NCBI GenBank assembly: GCA_021772075.1
Contig: JAETNQ010000008.1
Span: 1-64,000, forward strand
DNA: 64,000 nt
Direction of reading: 5' to 3'
Source of the DNA: Lachnospiraceae bacterium
GTDB taxonomy: Bacteria > Bacillota > Clostridia > Lachnospirales > Lachnospiraceae
The first letter of the stretch is position 1, and each line of letters starts with the position of its first letter. Positions 7,220 to 16,000 of the stretch are shown here, piece by piece. Under the pieces are notes generated by a model, which saw only the letters and a program-made list of their open reading frames with translations, had not been told where the DNA came from and did no database searches. The position numbers and the translations under genes are program-made.

Positions 7220-8647
7220 ATGCTTTATCATCTGCTGATGGGAGGGAAGGAGGATTCAGAAAGGACGGCTCTCCATATTAAACGGGAAAAATATACTTTC
7301 TGTGAACTGCATAGATGGGCAAAAGCCTTTTCTGTATTTTTGCAAAATAAAGGGATTAGACAGGGAGACAGGGTTGCGATTATTGCTAATGTAAATATTG
7401 ATACAGTTATTGCAATTCTAGGCTGCATCTTTTACGGTGCAGTCTTTGTTCCGATAGATGCAAGATTTTATAAAGAAAACGATTGCCGGATTGCGAAGGA
7501 AATTGAAGCAAAGCTTATAATAAATGGTCTTCCGCAAGAACTAATGAAAAGCAGCATGTCGTATGAAAATAGAATCAGGGAAAGGATGAATGAGAAAGCA
7601 CAGGTTTACATTTTATATACATCTGGTTCAACAAGCAGGCCTAAAGGTATAATAGCATGTGTGCGGCAGGTGGTGTTCTGTATAGAGAAGATTAATTTAA
7701 GGCTGCAAAATGGTACGGAGGATAAGATTTTGTGTGCGATTCCACTTTCCTTTGATTATGGATTATATCAAATATTTCTATCTTTGGCTTCCGGATCAGA
7801 GTTATACTTGGAGGATGGCAGGGTTTTACAACATCTTCCGGGAATTTTGCAAAAGGAGGGTATCACTGCGTTTCCAGCCGTTCCGTCTATGCTCGCCTTG
7901 CTATGCCGTGCAAAGCTTTTGCAAAGAGTAAAGCTGCCTTGTCTGCGCTATATTTGTTGGACAGGGGATCGGTTAAGCCTGCGGATCGTTGAAGAACTCC
8001 ATAGCGTTTTTCCAGATGTGGAACTTTTGCCGATGTATGGCTTGACAGAATGCAAACGAGTATCCATCATGCCGTTGAATTGTTATGAAAAAACAAAAAG
8101 GGGTTCCTGTGGATTGCCGTTGGATGACGTTCAAGTATGTTTGCAGAATGTGGACAGTAATAGGGTGGGAGAACTCATTGTAATTGGTGAAAATGTAATG
8201 GAAGCTATTGGAAAAGATGAAACATTTTCTATAGATCCAATGACAGGACAAAGAATGTTGAAAACAGGCGATCTGTTTTTTATAGATGAGGATGGTTTTT
8301 TATATTTTTACGGCCGTAAAAAAAGAATGATTAAATCTAATGGTTTTCGAATAGGAAATGCACAGATTGAAGGAATACTGGAAGTATTAGAAAGCGTATC
8401 GGAAGTCCGTATCGAAGGAATACCTGACGATGTATCAGGGGAGAGGATCGGCGCTGCTATTTTTGGCAACGAAGAAGCATTTCAGCAGGAATATGAGGGA
8501 ATAAAAGATAGCATATCCACTTTGTTGAGACCCCAGGTTTTTTACTTCAGCAGGAAGCCGTTGCCTAAAAATAAAAATGGAAAGTTTGACGATAAAAAGA
8601 TCAGCAGGATTCTTGCTGAAAGAGGGAGCAAATGGAACGGGAAATAA
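7220..8647 (+). CDS. Adenylate-forming ligase (AMP-binding, ACP-loading)
   Basis: Acyl- or aminoacyl-adenylating enzyme of the ANL superfamily, 475 residues, expected to activate a carboxylic acid with ATP and load it onto the ACP encoded just upstream. The nucleotide-binding loop YTSGSTSRPKG is at about 133-143. YGLTECK (A5), TGD (A7), GRKKRMIKSNGFRI (A8) and the C-terminal catalytic lysine in PKNKNGKFD (A10) are all present, so it looks active. It is stand-alone, like NRPS initiation or D-alanine ligases such as DltA, but no dlt genes are nearby. The substrate cannot be read reliably. The start at 7220 is 7 nt after the ACP stop, and the last 16 nt overlap the next gene. Confidence 0.85.
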   Translation: MLYHLLMGGKEDSERTALHIKREKYTFCELHRWAKAFSVFLQNKGIRQGDRVAIIANVNIDTVIAILGCIFYGAVFVPIDARFYKENDCRIAKEIEAKLIINGLPQELMKSSMSYENRIRERMNEKAQVYILYTSGSTSRPKGIIACVRQVVFCIEKINLRLQNGTEDKILCAIPLSFDYGLYQIFLSLASGSELYLEDGRVLQHLPGILQKEGITAFPAVPSMLALLCRAKLLQRVKLPCLRYICWTGDRLSLRIVEELHSVFPDVELLPMYGLTECKRVSIMPLNCYEKTKRGSCGLPLDDVQVCLQNVDSNRVGELIVIGENVMEAIGKDETFSIDPMTGQRMLKTGDLFFIDEDGFLYFYGRKKRMIKSNGFRIGNAQIEGILEVLESVSEVRIEGIPDDVSGERIGAAIFGNEEAFQQEYEGIKDSISTLLRPQVFYFSRKPLPKNKNGKFDDKKISRILAERGSKWNGK

Positions 8648-9552
8648 AATATTATATTGGCAAAAATACATTTTGTGCTTCCTATGCGGTTTTGAATGCA
8701 GCTGGATGCGAGGGAGATGCGGAATTATTTGAATTGTCAATGGGAATACCCTTCGGAATCAAATGCGTGGATATGAAAAGCGAGAGGTTTTTAACCCCTT
8801 ACCGCAATCCGAATGATGGAATTGACATAGCGGCGGCTATGTGGGGAATTCCAGTCCATAAGTTTATATTTGATCAAAAAGATCTGGCATTTGCCCAGCT
8901 GTGCAGGGAATTAGAGAGGGGATGCAATATCGTTCTTGGACCGCTGAATATGGGAAAATTATTTTATATTCCGTTATGCAGCTTGTATGAAGGAGTTGAT
9001 CATTATATACAACTGCGGAAGACAAGAAATGATATTTTTGTGATAAGGGATTCAGAGGGCTATGTTTTAGTCCCGGTAACACGTAAAGAATTATACAAAA
9101 TGTGGAATGTGGACGGGGTATATGAGGCAGAGGGAAAGTATACATTCCGTAGCATAGGGACGCAAAATAAGATGCCGGGGAGGTACTTTACCCGTGTGGG
9201 GCAGCTGCTGGAAATTATATATAAACAGATGAAGCAGAATTTAAAACAGGCTGAGCAGTCTGGGCAGGGGTCCCGGGCGTTTTCAAATGTTTTTGAAATT
9301 TTGAAAATGTATAATGTGAATAAATGGAAACTGAGTTTTTTATATGAACTGGAGCATTTGATTCAAAGAAAAATGCTGGCGCTTTATTTTTTTGAAGAGA
9401 TAAAGAATATGAAATGCGAGGAAAACAAAATTGTGAAAGAACAAATTTATTTAATAGCTTGTCTGTATCGTGAGATAAAGAGGAAAAATATAATTGAGGA
9501 AGAACGGCTTTTGCAGCTTGGGGAACTGGAGCGGCAGTTAGGCGAAGTTTAA
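8632..9552 (+). CDS. BtrH-like acyltransferase/peptidase-fold protein
   Basis: A protein of 306 residues with a BtrH N-terminal-like papain fold. The candidate nucleophile is the cysteine in KNTFCASYAVLNAAG. The matching histidine is in GVDHYIQLRKT, followed by the family's IRDSEGY strand. By analogy with butirosin BtrH, it would transfer the finished acyl group from the ACP to an acceptor or release it. The C-terminal ~110 residues are helical and less conserved. The start at 8632 follows GAGGGAG and overlaps the ligase gene by 16 nt. It ends the operon; the Cys/His-less paralogue sits at 4863. Function is inferred from the fold and neighbours only. Confidence 0.65.
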   Translation: MEREIKYYIGKNTFCASYAVLNAAGCEGDAELFELSMGIPFGIKCVDMKSERFLTPYRNPNDGIDIAAAMWGIPVHKFIFDQKDLAFAQLCRELERGCNIVLGPLNMGKLFYIPLCSLYEGVDHYIQLRKTRNDIFVIRDSEGYVLVPVTRKELYKMWNVDGVYEAEGKYTFRSIGTQNKMPGRYFTRVGQLLEIIYKQMKQNLKQAEQSGQGSRAFSNVFEILKMYNVNKWKLSFLYELEHLIQRKMLALYFFEEIKNMKCEENKIVKEQIYLIACLYREIKRKNIIEEERLLQLGELERQLGEV

Positions 9553-9827
9553 AAATAGAAAAATTGTAAATTGTCACCAATAAATGTAAAAAAGGAGTGG
9601 AAAAAAAGTAAAAACCAACAAAAAAATAGACGAAACAGGTTGACAGCATGGGGTGGAAAATATATTATTAATATGATACATTAGCGTGATAAAAGAAATA
9701 TGACTATGCAGTAAATGACTTGATATAATCTGAGGGCCGAATCTAACAGTTCGGCTTTTGCCAGTGGAGAAAACGGGATATGATTCGGCAGAAATGAGGG
9801 ATTCTTTTGATTATAGAGGAAAGAAGC
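9553..9827 (+). promoter_or_regulatory. Intergenic region with two promoters and a leader hairpin
   Basis: This gap separates the AT-rich biosynthetic operon from the surface operon. It holds a consensus promoter TTGACA (9640-9645), 17 nt, TATTAT (9663-9668), and a second -10 TATAAT (9723-9728) with ATGACT 18 nt before it. A 6-bp hairpin GCCGAA/TTCGGC (9736-9741 with 9750-9755) followed by TTTT lies in the leader of the first promoter. It could be a weak terminator or attenuator. No known riboswitch was recognised. Confidence 0.65.
9736..9759 (+). terminator. Short hairpin with T4 tail
   Basis: GCCGAA, 8-nt loop, TTCGGC and TTTT. It is weak for an intrinsic terminator, but placed after the biosynthetic operon and between the promoter at 9640 and the HD-GYP gene. 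It could end the former or attenuate the latter. Confidence 0.45.
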
Positions 9828-10448
9828 ATGGTGAAGAGTTCGGAGGTCGGATGCTTTCCTACGGTGGAGGCGCTGCAAAGCACTTTGCCGAGGAATGTCC
9901 GGATACATATGAAACGTGTGGGAAAATACGCGGACATACTTTACCAGTATATGCTGAAAAGGAATATAGAAAATGTGCAGGAGGATCTTGGAGGGGATTT
10001 TACCCGGCATAGCGAAGAGATCTTTGCATTACACGATATTGGGAGGCATTTTATTCCTTTTGCCCTTTGGAATAAAGTAGGAGGATTGAGCGAAGAAGAA
10101 ATACAGACCATTAAGAACCATACGGTAAATGCGCGTAAAGCGATTAAGAGCATTTATATACAGCCTTTTTCCGATGGAATGATGGAGCAATGGGAAAAAA
10201 TTGCGGTATACCATCATGAAAGGTTTGACGGAGGGGGATATCCGGAAGGGAAGAAAGGAAAAGAAATCCCGATAGGGGCAAGAATATGCGCGATTGCGGA
10301 TACTTATGACGGAATCGTGAGCTGGAAGCCGTATAAGAAAAAACAGACGACAAAAGAAGAAGCGGTCCAAATCATCGAAGGAGAGGCAGGAGGACAGTTT
10401 CAGCCTGAATTAGTGGGGATTTTTAAAGAATGTGTCGACAGATTTTAA
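9828..10448 (+). CDS. HD-GYP domain protein (putative cyclic-di-GMP phosphodiesterase)
   Basis: A cytoplasmic HD-GYP domain of 206 residues without a visible sensor domain. It has the HD motif ALHDIGRHFIP (usually HDIGK), HHERFDGGGYPEG, which contains the GYP motif, and the metal-ligand ARICAIADTYDGI. These enzymes hydrolyse cyclic-di-GMP. Residues are largely intact, with the K-to-R change the main departure. ATG 9828 is chosen because AGAGGA precedes it by 7 nt; the track start 9807 is an ATT. It lies 58 nt before the first surface-protein gene and is probably co-transcribed, which suggests a link between cyclic-di-GMP level and the surface system. This link is inference. Confidence 0.75.
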   Translation: MVKSSEVGCFPTVEALQSTLPRNVRIHMKRVGKYADILYQYMLKRNIENVQEDLGGDFTRHSEEIFALHDIGRHFIPFALWNKVGGLSEEEIQTIKNHTVNARKAIKSIYIQPFSDGMMEQWEKIAVYHHERFDGGGYPEGKKGKEIPIGARICAIADTYDGIVSWKPYKKKQTTKEEAVQIIEGEAGGQFQPELVGIFKECVDRF

Positions 10449-10506
10449 GTACTTGGTTCCAAACAAAAAAAGTAGTCTGCCATGAAGAAAAAGCGGGAGG
10501 AGTTTT

Positions 10507-11418
10507 ATGAAAAAGGGAAAACGTTTTCTTAACAAGGGGCAGAAGGGAAATAAAATAAAGCGCACACTGGTCAGCAGGGTGGATCCGATTAACAAGTTCA
10601 GGCATTGGTATATGGGAGGCATCAGTCTTTTCCGCAGCTTTTTCCGTGTCCATGCGGCGAAGCAGACGATTGCCATTATCCTTTTTATTCTGTCGGCGGC
10701 ATTTATTATGGCGGCGTTTTATACAAACGCCGGGGAATTTGTAGTGAAGGTGGACAGGGAAATGGCCAGGGACGGGTTTTACCTTTCGGAGATTCCTAAT
10801 TTTGATGAAAGGCTGATTACGCTTCATGCGGACGCGTTGGTGGACGCTACGAATGTGAGCATATACAATATTGACGAGGATGTGATGGATATTGACGGGG
10901 AGCATCACAGCGATGATGTGTTTGCCTATACATTTTATGTGAAAAACCTGACAGGGGAAACTAAAGATTACAGATATACGCTGTTTATGAGAAATAAAAC
11001 GCAGGGGATCGAAGAGGCGGCCTGGATCATGTTATTTCATAATGGAAAACAGGAGATTTTTGCAAAGGCCAACCAAGAAGGGCATCCCGAATGCCAGTAT
11101 TCGGAATTCGAGTTTCCGTTTCAGGAATATGCGCTGCATCCGGAAAAGCAGCAGACAATGATCTCCAACAGAAATCCGGGATATATTACACAGGAGGTTA
11201 TCGATTATCATGATTTTGACAGCCTGGACGGCATCTATCAGCTGCAGACAGTTCCTTTTGCCTCCGAAAAAACGATTTGCACCGGGTTAAGGCCGGATTT
11301 TGAACATGATGGGATGGATAAATTTACAGTGGTCATCTGGCTGGAGGGAGAAGACCCGGAATGCGTGGATGCTATTATCGGAGGAGAAATAGAATTGGCG
11401 ATGAGTTTTACTTATTAA
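10507..11418 (+). CDS. Membrane-anchored extracellular subunit 1
   Basis: Unrecognised protein of 303 residues. A basic N-terminal tail of about 55 residues is followed by one hydrophobic segment (IAIILFILSAAFIMAAFYTNAGEF), then an extracytoplasmic domain rich in beta-strand pattern (YTFYVKNLTGETKDYRYTLFM). The layout, and its position in an operon with SipW, resemble SipW-processed TasA/CalY-type subunits, although the tail is unusually long and basic and the classic TYAWFT-like motif is missing. The ribosome binding site GGGAGGAG precedes ATG 10507. It may be the membrane-proximal base of the structure; this is inference. Confidence 0.5.
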   Translation: MKKGKRFLNKGQKGNKIKRTLVSRVDPINKFRHWYMGGISLFRSFFRVHAAKQTIAIILFILSAAFIMAAFYTNAGEFVVKVDREMARDGFYLSEIPNFDERLITLHADALVDATNVSIYNIDEDVMDIDGEHHSDDVFAYTFYVKNLTGETKDYRYTLFMRNKTQGIEEAAWIMLFHNGKQEIFAKANQEGHPECQYSEFEFPFQEYALHPEKQQTMISNRNPGYITQEVIDYHDFDSLDGIYQLQTVPFASEKTICTGLRPDFEHDGMDKFTVVIWLEGEDPECVDAIIGGEIELAMSFTY

Positions 11419-11469
11419 AGGAAACAGGGAAATAGGATAGAGAAGTGAAGAAGAGGGACGGAGGAGGCA

Positions 11470-12447
11470 ATGGGAAAGCGGATGACGGGGAAAGAAGAGA
11501 AGACAAAAAAGAAAAAAACAGAAGAGACCAGAGGGGAAGGCGCGGAAACGGAAGAAAGTAAGGAAAAACAGGGACTGAAGGCCAGACTGCTGATGTGTCT
11601 GCTATATCTTGCAGTATTGTCCACCGCGACTTATGCATGGTTTACGATGAATAACAAACCAAAAGTGCTGAATCTGGCGCTTTCGGCCGCAGCGGCAGGG
11701 GATCTGATGATCGCCGATGATCTGGGCGGAGGGCCGGGAGAGTACGATGAAGAGCTGGATCTGAAAGCGGCTACGCAAAAGTTTCCCATGGAAGAGGTAT
11801 TGCTGAACCCGGTGACGACTACGGACGGGCAGATGTTCTACGCGCCGGTATATACGGGAAAGGCAGTAAGCGATGTCAAAGAGATCACAGACCTGGATGA
11901 ACTGAACCAGCAATACGTATATGAGAAGACTTTTTATCTGAAAGCCGGGAGCTTGAAAAACAGCAAGGGAAAAAGGGTTTCCCAAGGAGCAATGAAGACT
12001 TATGAGATTATGTTGTTAGGACCTGAGCAGGCCGGGGAGGAAGTCAGCGGCTGCTGGGTGCGCCAGGCAGACGGGGCGGAGAGTACGGTGCCCGGAGATA
12101 CGGCGGCGAATTCTATCCGCATTTCTTTTGAAGTAGAGGGGCAGGAAATCGCCATATGGGAGCCGAACAGCGATAAGCACAACAGCGATACGGAGAAAGC
12201 CATCGATAACGTGAAAGATTCTTATGGGACATATAAAACGCTGCAGCAGACAAGCGGCGGGGATTTTGTAGGCGGCGAGGGCGGCAATTCGGAAAAGCTG
12301 TTTGAAATTGAGGAAGAGCAGGACGTGAAAGTGACGATGCGCGTCTGGATGGAAGGCACGGATGAAGATTGCACCAATTCCAATGAACTGGATGAAATCA
12401 TCGGAAACATACAATTTATTTCTTCGGAGGTAAAAAGCGGAAGATAG
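11470..12447 (+). CDS. SipW-type exported subunit 2
   Basis: A protein of 325 residues. A highly charged 35-residue N-terminus (Lys/Glu) precedes a hydrophobic signal segment ending STATYAWFTMNNKP. The AT-AWFT signature is typical of SipW-dependent TasA/camelysin-family signals, with cleavage expected just before or within it. The rest is an acidic, mostly beta extracellular domain that includes a Gly/Glu stretch and ends in VTMRVWMEGTDEDC. The closing motif resembles that of the subunit at 10507 (VVIWLEGEDPEC), so the two are probably related. GGAGG precedes the start. The gene is 51 nt after its neighbour and 44 nt before the AAA+ gene, consistent with one operon. Confidence 0.6.
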   Translation: MGKRMTGKEEKTKKKKTEETRGEGAETEESKEKQGLKARLLMCLLYLAVLSTATYAWFTMNNKPKVLNLALSAAAAGDLMIADDLGGGPGEYDEELDLKAATQKFPMEEVLLNPVTTTDGQMFYAPVYTGKAVSDVKEITDLDELNQQYVYEKTFYLKAGSLKNSKGKRVSQGAMKTYEIMLLGPEQAGEEVSGCWVRQADGAESTVPGDTAANSIRISFEVEGQEIAIWEPNSDKHNSDTEKAIDNVKDSYGTYKTLQQTSGGDFVGGEGGNSEKLFEIEEEQDVKVTMRVWMEGTDEDCTNSNELDEIIGNIQFISSEVKSGR

Positions 12448-12491
12448 GGCAGCGCTTGGGCAAAAGGGTATAGCGGGAATGGGAGAGAAGG

Positions 12492-14099
12492 ATGAACGCA
12501 TTTTTTTATTACTTTTATAATTTTATGAGGAGTATCTTCGGGCATATCTGGAACGTACTGGTTGCGATCAAGGATGCCATTTTTGGAATTTTTGATATTC
12601 GTTATTATATAGAGCTGTTCAATACCTACCGTGATGATTTGTCCCCCTTGGGATGGATAGCGGCGATCATTGTACATATTCTGCTGCTTATGCTGCTCGC
12701 CTTGTTTGTATTTCTGGTATATAAAGGGTTGAAAGTAGTTTTCCGCTTTAAGGTTCCTGTGGTGGAATATGAAAAAATGAAAGATGAAGTAGTGACGTTG
12801 AAACGGGAGATTATGAAAGCGAATTATGAAAAGGATAAGATCCTTGCGATGAAAATATCGGAGCTGGGCATGGAGGTGAATGCGGATCTTCTGGAGACCC
12901 CGAATGAGCTTCTGGAAAAGGGGATGGCTGAGGAAAATACGGATACTGCTGCGGAGAAGGAAGAAATAACGGCGGAAGAGGAAGAGGCGGAGGTCATCGA
13001 AACGAAGGAAAGGCGTTTTCCAAGGCTTTCCGCAGTGGATCTGTATTATGCGGATCCCGAATATACGCCGCCGGTCTATAATAATACGATCAGTTTGGAG
13101 GAGATATGCATTAATTTCCGTAATTATGCGGCAAGCAAGCTTGGGCTGTATTATGAACTGGAAGTGATGAAACAGGCGTTTGCCTCTTTTGGAGCGGCCA
13201 AAATGCTAATTCTGCAGGGAATATCAGGAACGGGCAAGACTTCCCTTCCTTATGCTTTCGGGCAGTATATCCAGAATCCGAGCGTGATCTGTTCGGTGCA
13301 GCCTTCCTGGAGGGACAGGACGGAGCTGTTTGGCTATTACAATGATTTTACGAAAAAATATACGGAAACGGATTTCCTGAAAACCTTATACGAGGCGCAT
13401 TATTATGAAGATCCAAGAATCGTGATTCTGGACGAGATGAATATCGCAAGGGTGGAATATTACTTTGCGGAAATGCTTTCCATCCTGGAACTGCCAAGGG
13501 AGGAAGAGCGGTTTGTCACGGTGGTATCCAATACGGCGGCAAACGATCCGGCTCTGATGAAAGAAGGGAAGATATGGATCCCGAATAATGTGTGGTATGT
13601 GGGAACGATCAATAACGATGATTCCACCTTTGCGGTGGCGGATAAGGTGTATGACCGTGCGATCCCGATCGACCTGGACGACCGTGCCGAATTCTTTGAA
13701 GCGCCGGATACGGAACCGTTGCGCTTAAGTTATAAACATCTGGAAGAGTTATATGAGGAGGCAAAGAAAAAATATCCGATATCGGAAGAAAGCCTGATCC
13801 TCCTTGATAAATTGGATAAGTACCTGATCGAGCATTTCCGCCTTACATTTGGTAACAGGATTATGCGCCAGCTAAAGGAATTTGTTCCCTGCTATGTGGC
13901 CTGCGGCGGCACGGAGATTGACGGGATTGACTTTATGTTTTCCAAGAAAATCCTGCGCAAGTTTGAATCCCTGGGCTTAGGATTTATCAGGGATGAGCTG
14001 GACGGCCTGATTGTATATCTGAATCGCCAGTTCGGCGGGGAGAATATGAAAATCAGCAAGGCATATCTGGCAAGGCTGAAGAGGATGAGCGCGGGATAA
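12492..14099 (+). CDS. Membrane-anchored McrB-like AAA+ ATPase
   Basis: A protein of 535 residues. The N-terminus has a hydrophobic segment at about 55-78 (preceded by a weaker one), then a coiled coil and a Glu-rich linker to about residue 175. The C-terminal half is an AAA+ module of the McrB/MoxR-like group: Walker A GISGTGKTS (243-251), Walker B with the McrB-style LDEMNIARVEYYF, and sensor 1 YVGTINNDDSTFAVADKVYDRA. McrB itself is a GTPase of restriction complexes; here no DNA-recognition domain or nuclease is visible, and the neighbours are secreted proteins. An energy-using assembly or secretion role at the membrane is therefore inferred. The next gene starts directly after its stop, suggesting that the two proteins form a complex. 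Confidence 0.75.
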   Translation: MNAFFYYFYNFMRSIFGHIWNVLVAIKDAIFGIFDIRYYIELFNTYRDDLSPLGWIAAIIVHILLLMLLALFVFLVYKGLKVVFRFKVPVVEYEKMKDEVVTLKREIMKANYEKDKILAMKISELGMEVNADLLETPNELLEKGMAEENTDTAAEKEEITAEEEEAEVIETKERRFPRLSAVDLYYADPEYTPPVYNNTISLEEICINFRNYAASKLGLYYELEVMKQAFASFGAAKMLILQGISGTGKTSLPYAFGQYIQNPSVICSVQPSWRDRTELFGYYNDFTKKYTETDFLKTLYEAHYYEDPRIVILDEMNIARVEYYFAEMLSILELPREEERFVTVVSNTAANDPALMKEGKIWIPNNVWYVGTINNDDSTFAVADKVYDRAIPIDLDDRAEFFEAPDTEPLRLSYKHLEELYEEAKKKYPISEESLILLDKLDKYLIEHFRLTFGNRIMRQLKEFVPCYVACGGTEIDGIDFMFSKKILRKFESLGLGFIRDELDGLIVYLNRQFGGENMKISKAYLARLKRMSAG

Positions 14100-15431
14100 A
14101 TGGAGAAGATTATGGAGAACACGGAAGGCATCGGCTATGTGCATGAGACATACCGGAACATGAACCGGGAGGATGTGCAGGAACAGCTGAAAGACGACAA
14201 ATTTTATAATTACTTTTATAATCTGCTGGAAAATGCGAGCAACTATTGCAAGTTTTCCAATGCGAAACTTGTGAAGAGCATCGACGAGGAATGGGTCAGA
14301 GAGATTGAAGAGGCGATGCCGTCCCTGCATTATGTCATTGTCCATCCGAGGAAATTTATTGAAGAGGAGAGGGAAGTCGTGAATGTGGCTATGGCGCGGA
14401 ACATTACGACGGAATCGATCCGGCATTTGCTGCAGCACAGCAATCTGATTGACGAATACAAGGAAGATGGGACGGTAATTCCCAGCAGGATCCTCAATGT
14501 ATATAAAGAAGAGAGTATTAATATTTATGAGAACCGTTTTATCTGTACGTTGATGGCAGAGCTTCAATATTTTGTGAATAAGCGTTTTAATGTGATTTTT
14601 GAAGCCAGCAAGGATGAGATCGGAACTTTTTTCGAGATGGAATCCCGTGTGGACAATTATACGGAGGTCATAGAGTATAATCTGTCTGTAAAAATACAGG
14701 AGAAGCAGACGGATGTGAACAACGAGGAAGAAAACAACAATATTTTTGCCCGTATTATAAAAATACACCAGCAGGTGAACATGCTGGCGGCGACCGAGTT
14801 TATCGCCATGATGAAACGGTATCCGGCGGTCGTCCATCCAATCGTAAAGACGAATGTGATCGGAAAAAACAAGGACTATAAGGCATGCCATAAACTGTGG
14901 AATTTTATCCATTCTTATAACAGGGTCGGATATAAAGTAAATATCGTAAAGCAGGAGCCGACGATATCAAGGGAGTTTGAACGGGATATTTATAATACGG
15001 TGATCAGGGACTATGCCATGCTCCATCATAATATGAAGTTTGCGAATAATATTGATATTGACCGGCCGAAGAAGGAACGGGAGATGGAAGCAAAGCAGAT
15101 CCGGCAGATGCTGGAGGAAATGGTGCTGAAAACCAATCTGAGCGATGCAGCCCTGAAAAAGCTGGTAGTGAAAGAACTGGCCGATCTGCAGATGAAACGG
15201 AAAGCGGAGCTGGCGGAACTGGAACGCATCCAGAGGCAGAAGCGGAAGGAAATCCGCAAGAACCGGATGCAGCAGGAGGCGGGAGAACTGACGCTGGAAG
15301 ATGTGGACAACGAAAAAAATATTGTATTGCCCGGGGAAGAAGATAAAAAGAGCAAGACAAAGGCAAAGAAGCAGTCGTTGCGGCAAAGGAGACAGGAGAG
15401 GGCCGCAAAACGTAAAGCGGGCGGCAAATGA
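14100..15431 (+). CDS. DUF2357-like partner of the AAA+ ATPase
   Basis: A protein of 443 residues that resembles DUF2357 proteins, which accompany McrB-like ATPases in the way McrC does. The section VYKEESINIYENRFICTLM matches the conserved core of that family as I know it. No PD-(D/E)XK nuclease motif is apparent. The C-terminal ~130 residues form a long coiled coil that becomes very Lys/Arg-rich (RQRRQERAAKRKAGGK), unusual for McrC. No signal or membrane segment is seen, so it is cytoplasmic and probably bound to the anchored ATPase. Its ATG abuts the previous stop; ATG 14112, behind GGAGA, is an alternative start. It overlaps the SipW gene by 4 nt. Confidence 0.55.
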   Translation: MEKIMENTEGIGYVHETYRNMNREDVQEQLKDDKFYNYFYNLLENASNYCKFSNAKLVKSIDEEWVREIEEAMPSLHYVIVHPRKFIEEEREVVNVAMARNITTESIRHLLQHSNLIDEYKEDGTVIPSRILNVYKEESINIYENRFICTLMAELQYFVNKRFNVIFEASKDEIGTFFEMESRVDNYTEVIEYNLSVKIQEKQTDVNNEEENNNIFARIIKIHQQVNMLAATEFIAMMKRYPAVVHPIVKTNVIGKNKDYKACHKLWNFIHSYNRVGYKVNIVKQEPTISREFERDIYNTVIRDYAMLHHNMKFANNIDIDRPKKEREMEAKQIRQMLEEMVLKTNLSDAALKKLVVKELADLQMKRKAELAELERIQRQKRKEIRKNRMQQEAGELTLEDVDNEKNIVLPGEEDKKSKTKAKKQSLRQRRQERAAKRKAGGK

Positions 15432-16000
15432 TGAAGAAATTATTGGCAGGAACAGGAAATCTCATATTTATAGCGGTGACATTGTACCTTTGCTATTTTA
15501 TCGTATCGGCTGCATATAACAGGACGCCGGCATTTTTCGGATACCGCATGCTGCGCGTGGTCACAGACAGTATGGAGCCTGTATTTGCGGGCGGAGATTG
15601 CATCATTATTAAAGAGGCAGGGGAAGAAGAATTGGCGATAGGGGATATTGTGACTTTTGTCTCAGGGGATCCTTCCCTGGAAGGGGCATATAATACCCAT
15701 CGCATTTATGATATTGCCAGGGATTATACGACGGGGGAGGCCGTTTATTATACGAAAGGGGACGGCAATACATGGACGGATGAATATACCGTTTCGAGAG
15801 AGGATATTGTCGGGAAATATGTCGGCAAGATTCCTTATGGGGAGGCATTGACCCTTTTTTTGGATAAGCTGGCGGAAAAGAATTTTTATTTTGCTGCAAT
15901 TATTTTACCGATCGTTTTATGCCTGACCTCCTGCGTAGTGCAGCTGGTAAAGGAAATCAGGCGGGCGGCGCGGAAAAGAGGAGAAGATGAAGAGGTTTAA
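15428..16000 (+). CDS. sipW: Signal peptidase I, SipW type
   Basis: Membrane-bound signal peptidase of 190 residues. An N-terminal transmembrane segment (LIFIAVTLYLCYFIVSAAY) is followed by the nucleophile S48 in TDSMEPVF and H91 in NTHRIYD. A Ser-His arrangement in place of Ser-Lys marks the SipW/ER-type group. A second membrane segment (FAAIILPIVLCLTSCVV) is near the C-terminus. SipW enzymes process TasA/camelysin-type matrix subunits, and several genes here encode candidate substrates. The ATGA overlap with the DUF2357-like gene and the 14-nt overlap with the next subunit gene indicate translational coupling. Confidence 0.9.
   Translation: MMKKLLAGTGNLIFIAVTLYLCYFIVSAAYNRTPAFFGYRMLRVVTDSMEPVFAGGDCIIIKEAGEEELAIGDIVTFVSGDPSLEGAYNTHRIYDIARDYTTGEAVYYTKGDGNTWTDEYTVSREDIVGKYVGKIPYGEALTLFLDKLAEKNFYFAAIILPIVLCLTSCVVQLVKEIRRAARKRGEDEEV

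Noticed and set aside
10423-10908. Minus-strand 161-codon ORF
   Set aside because: It is a shadow of the HD-GYP gene end and the first surface-subunit gene, with no start signal.
12492-15431. McrBC-type restriction system
   Set aside because: The ATPase has membrane segments and no DNA-recognition domain, the partner shows no nuclease motif, and all neighbours are surface proteins or SipW.
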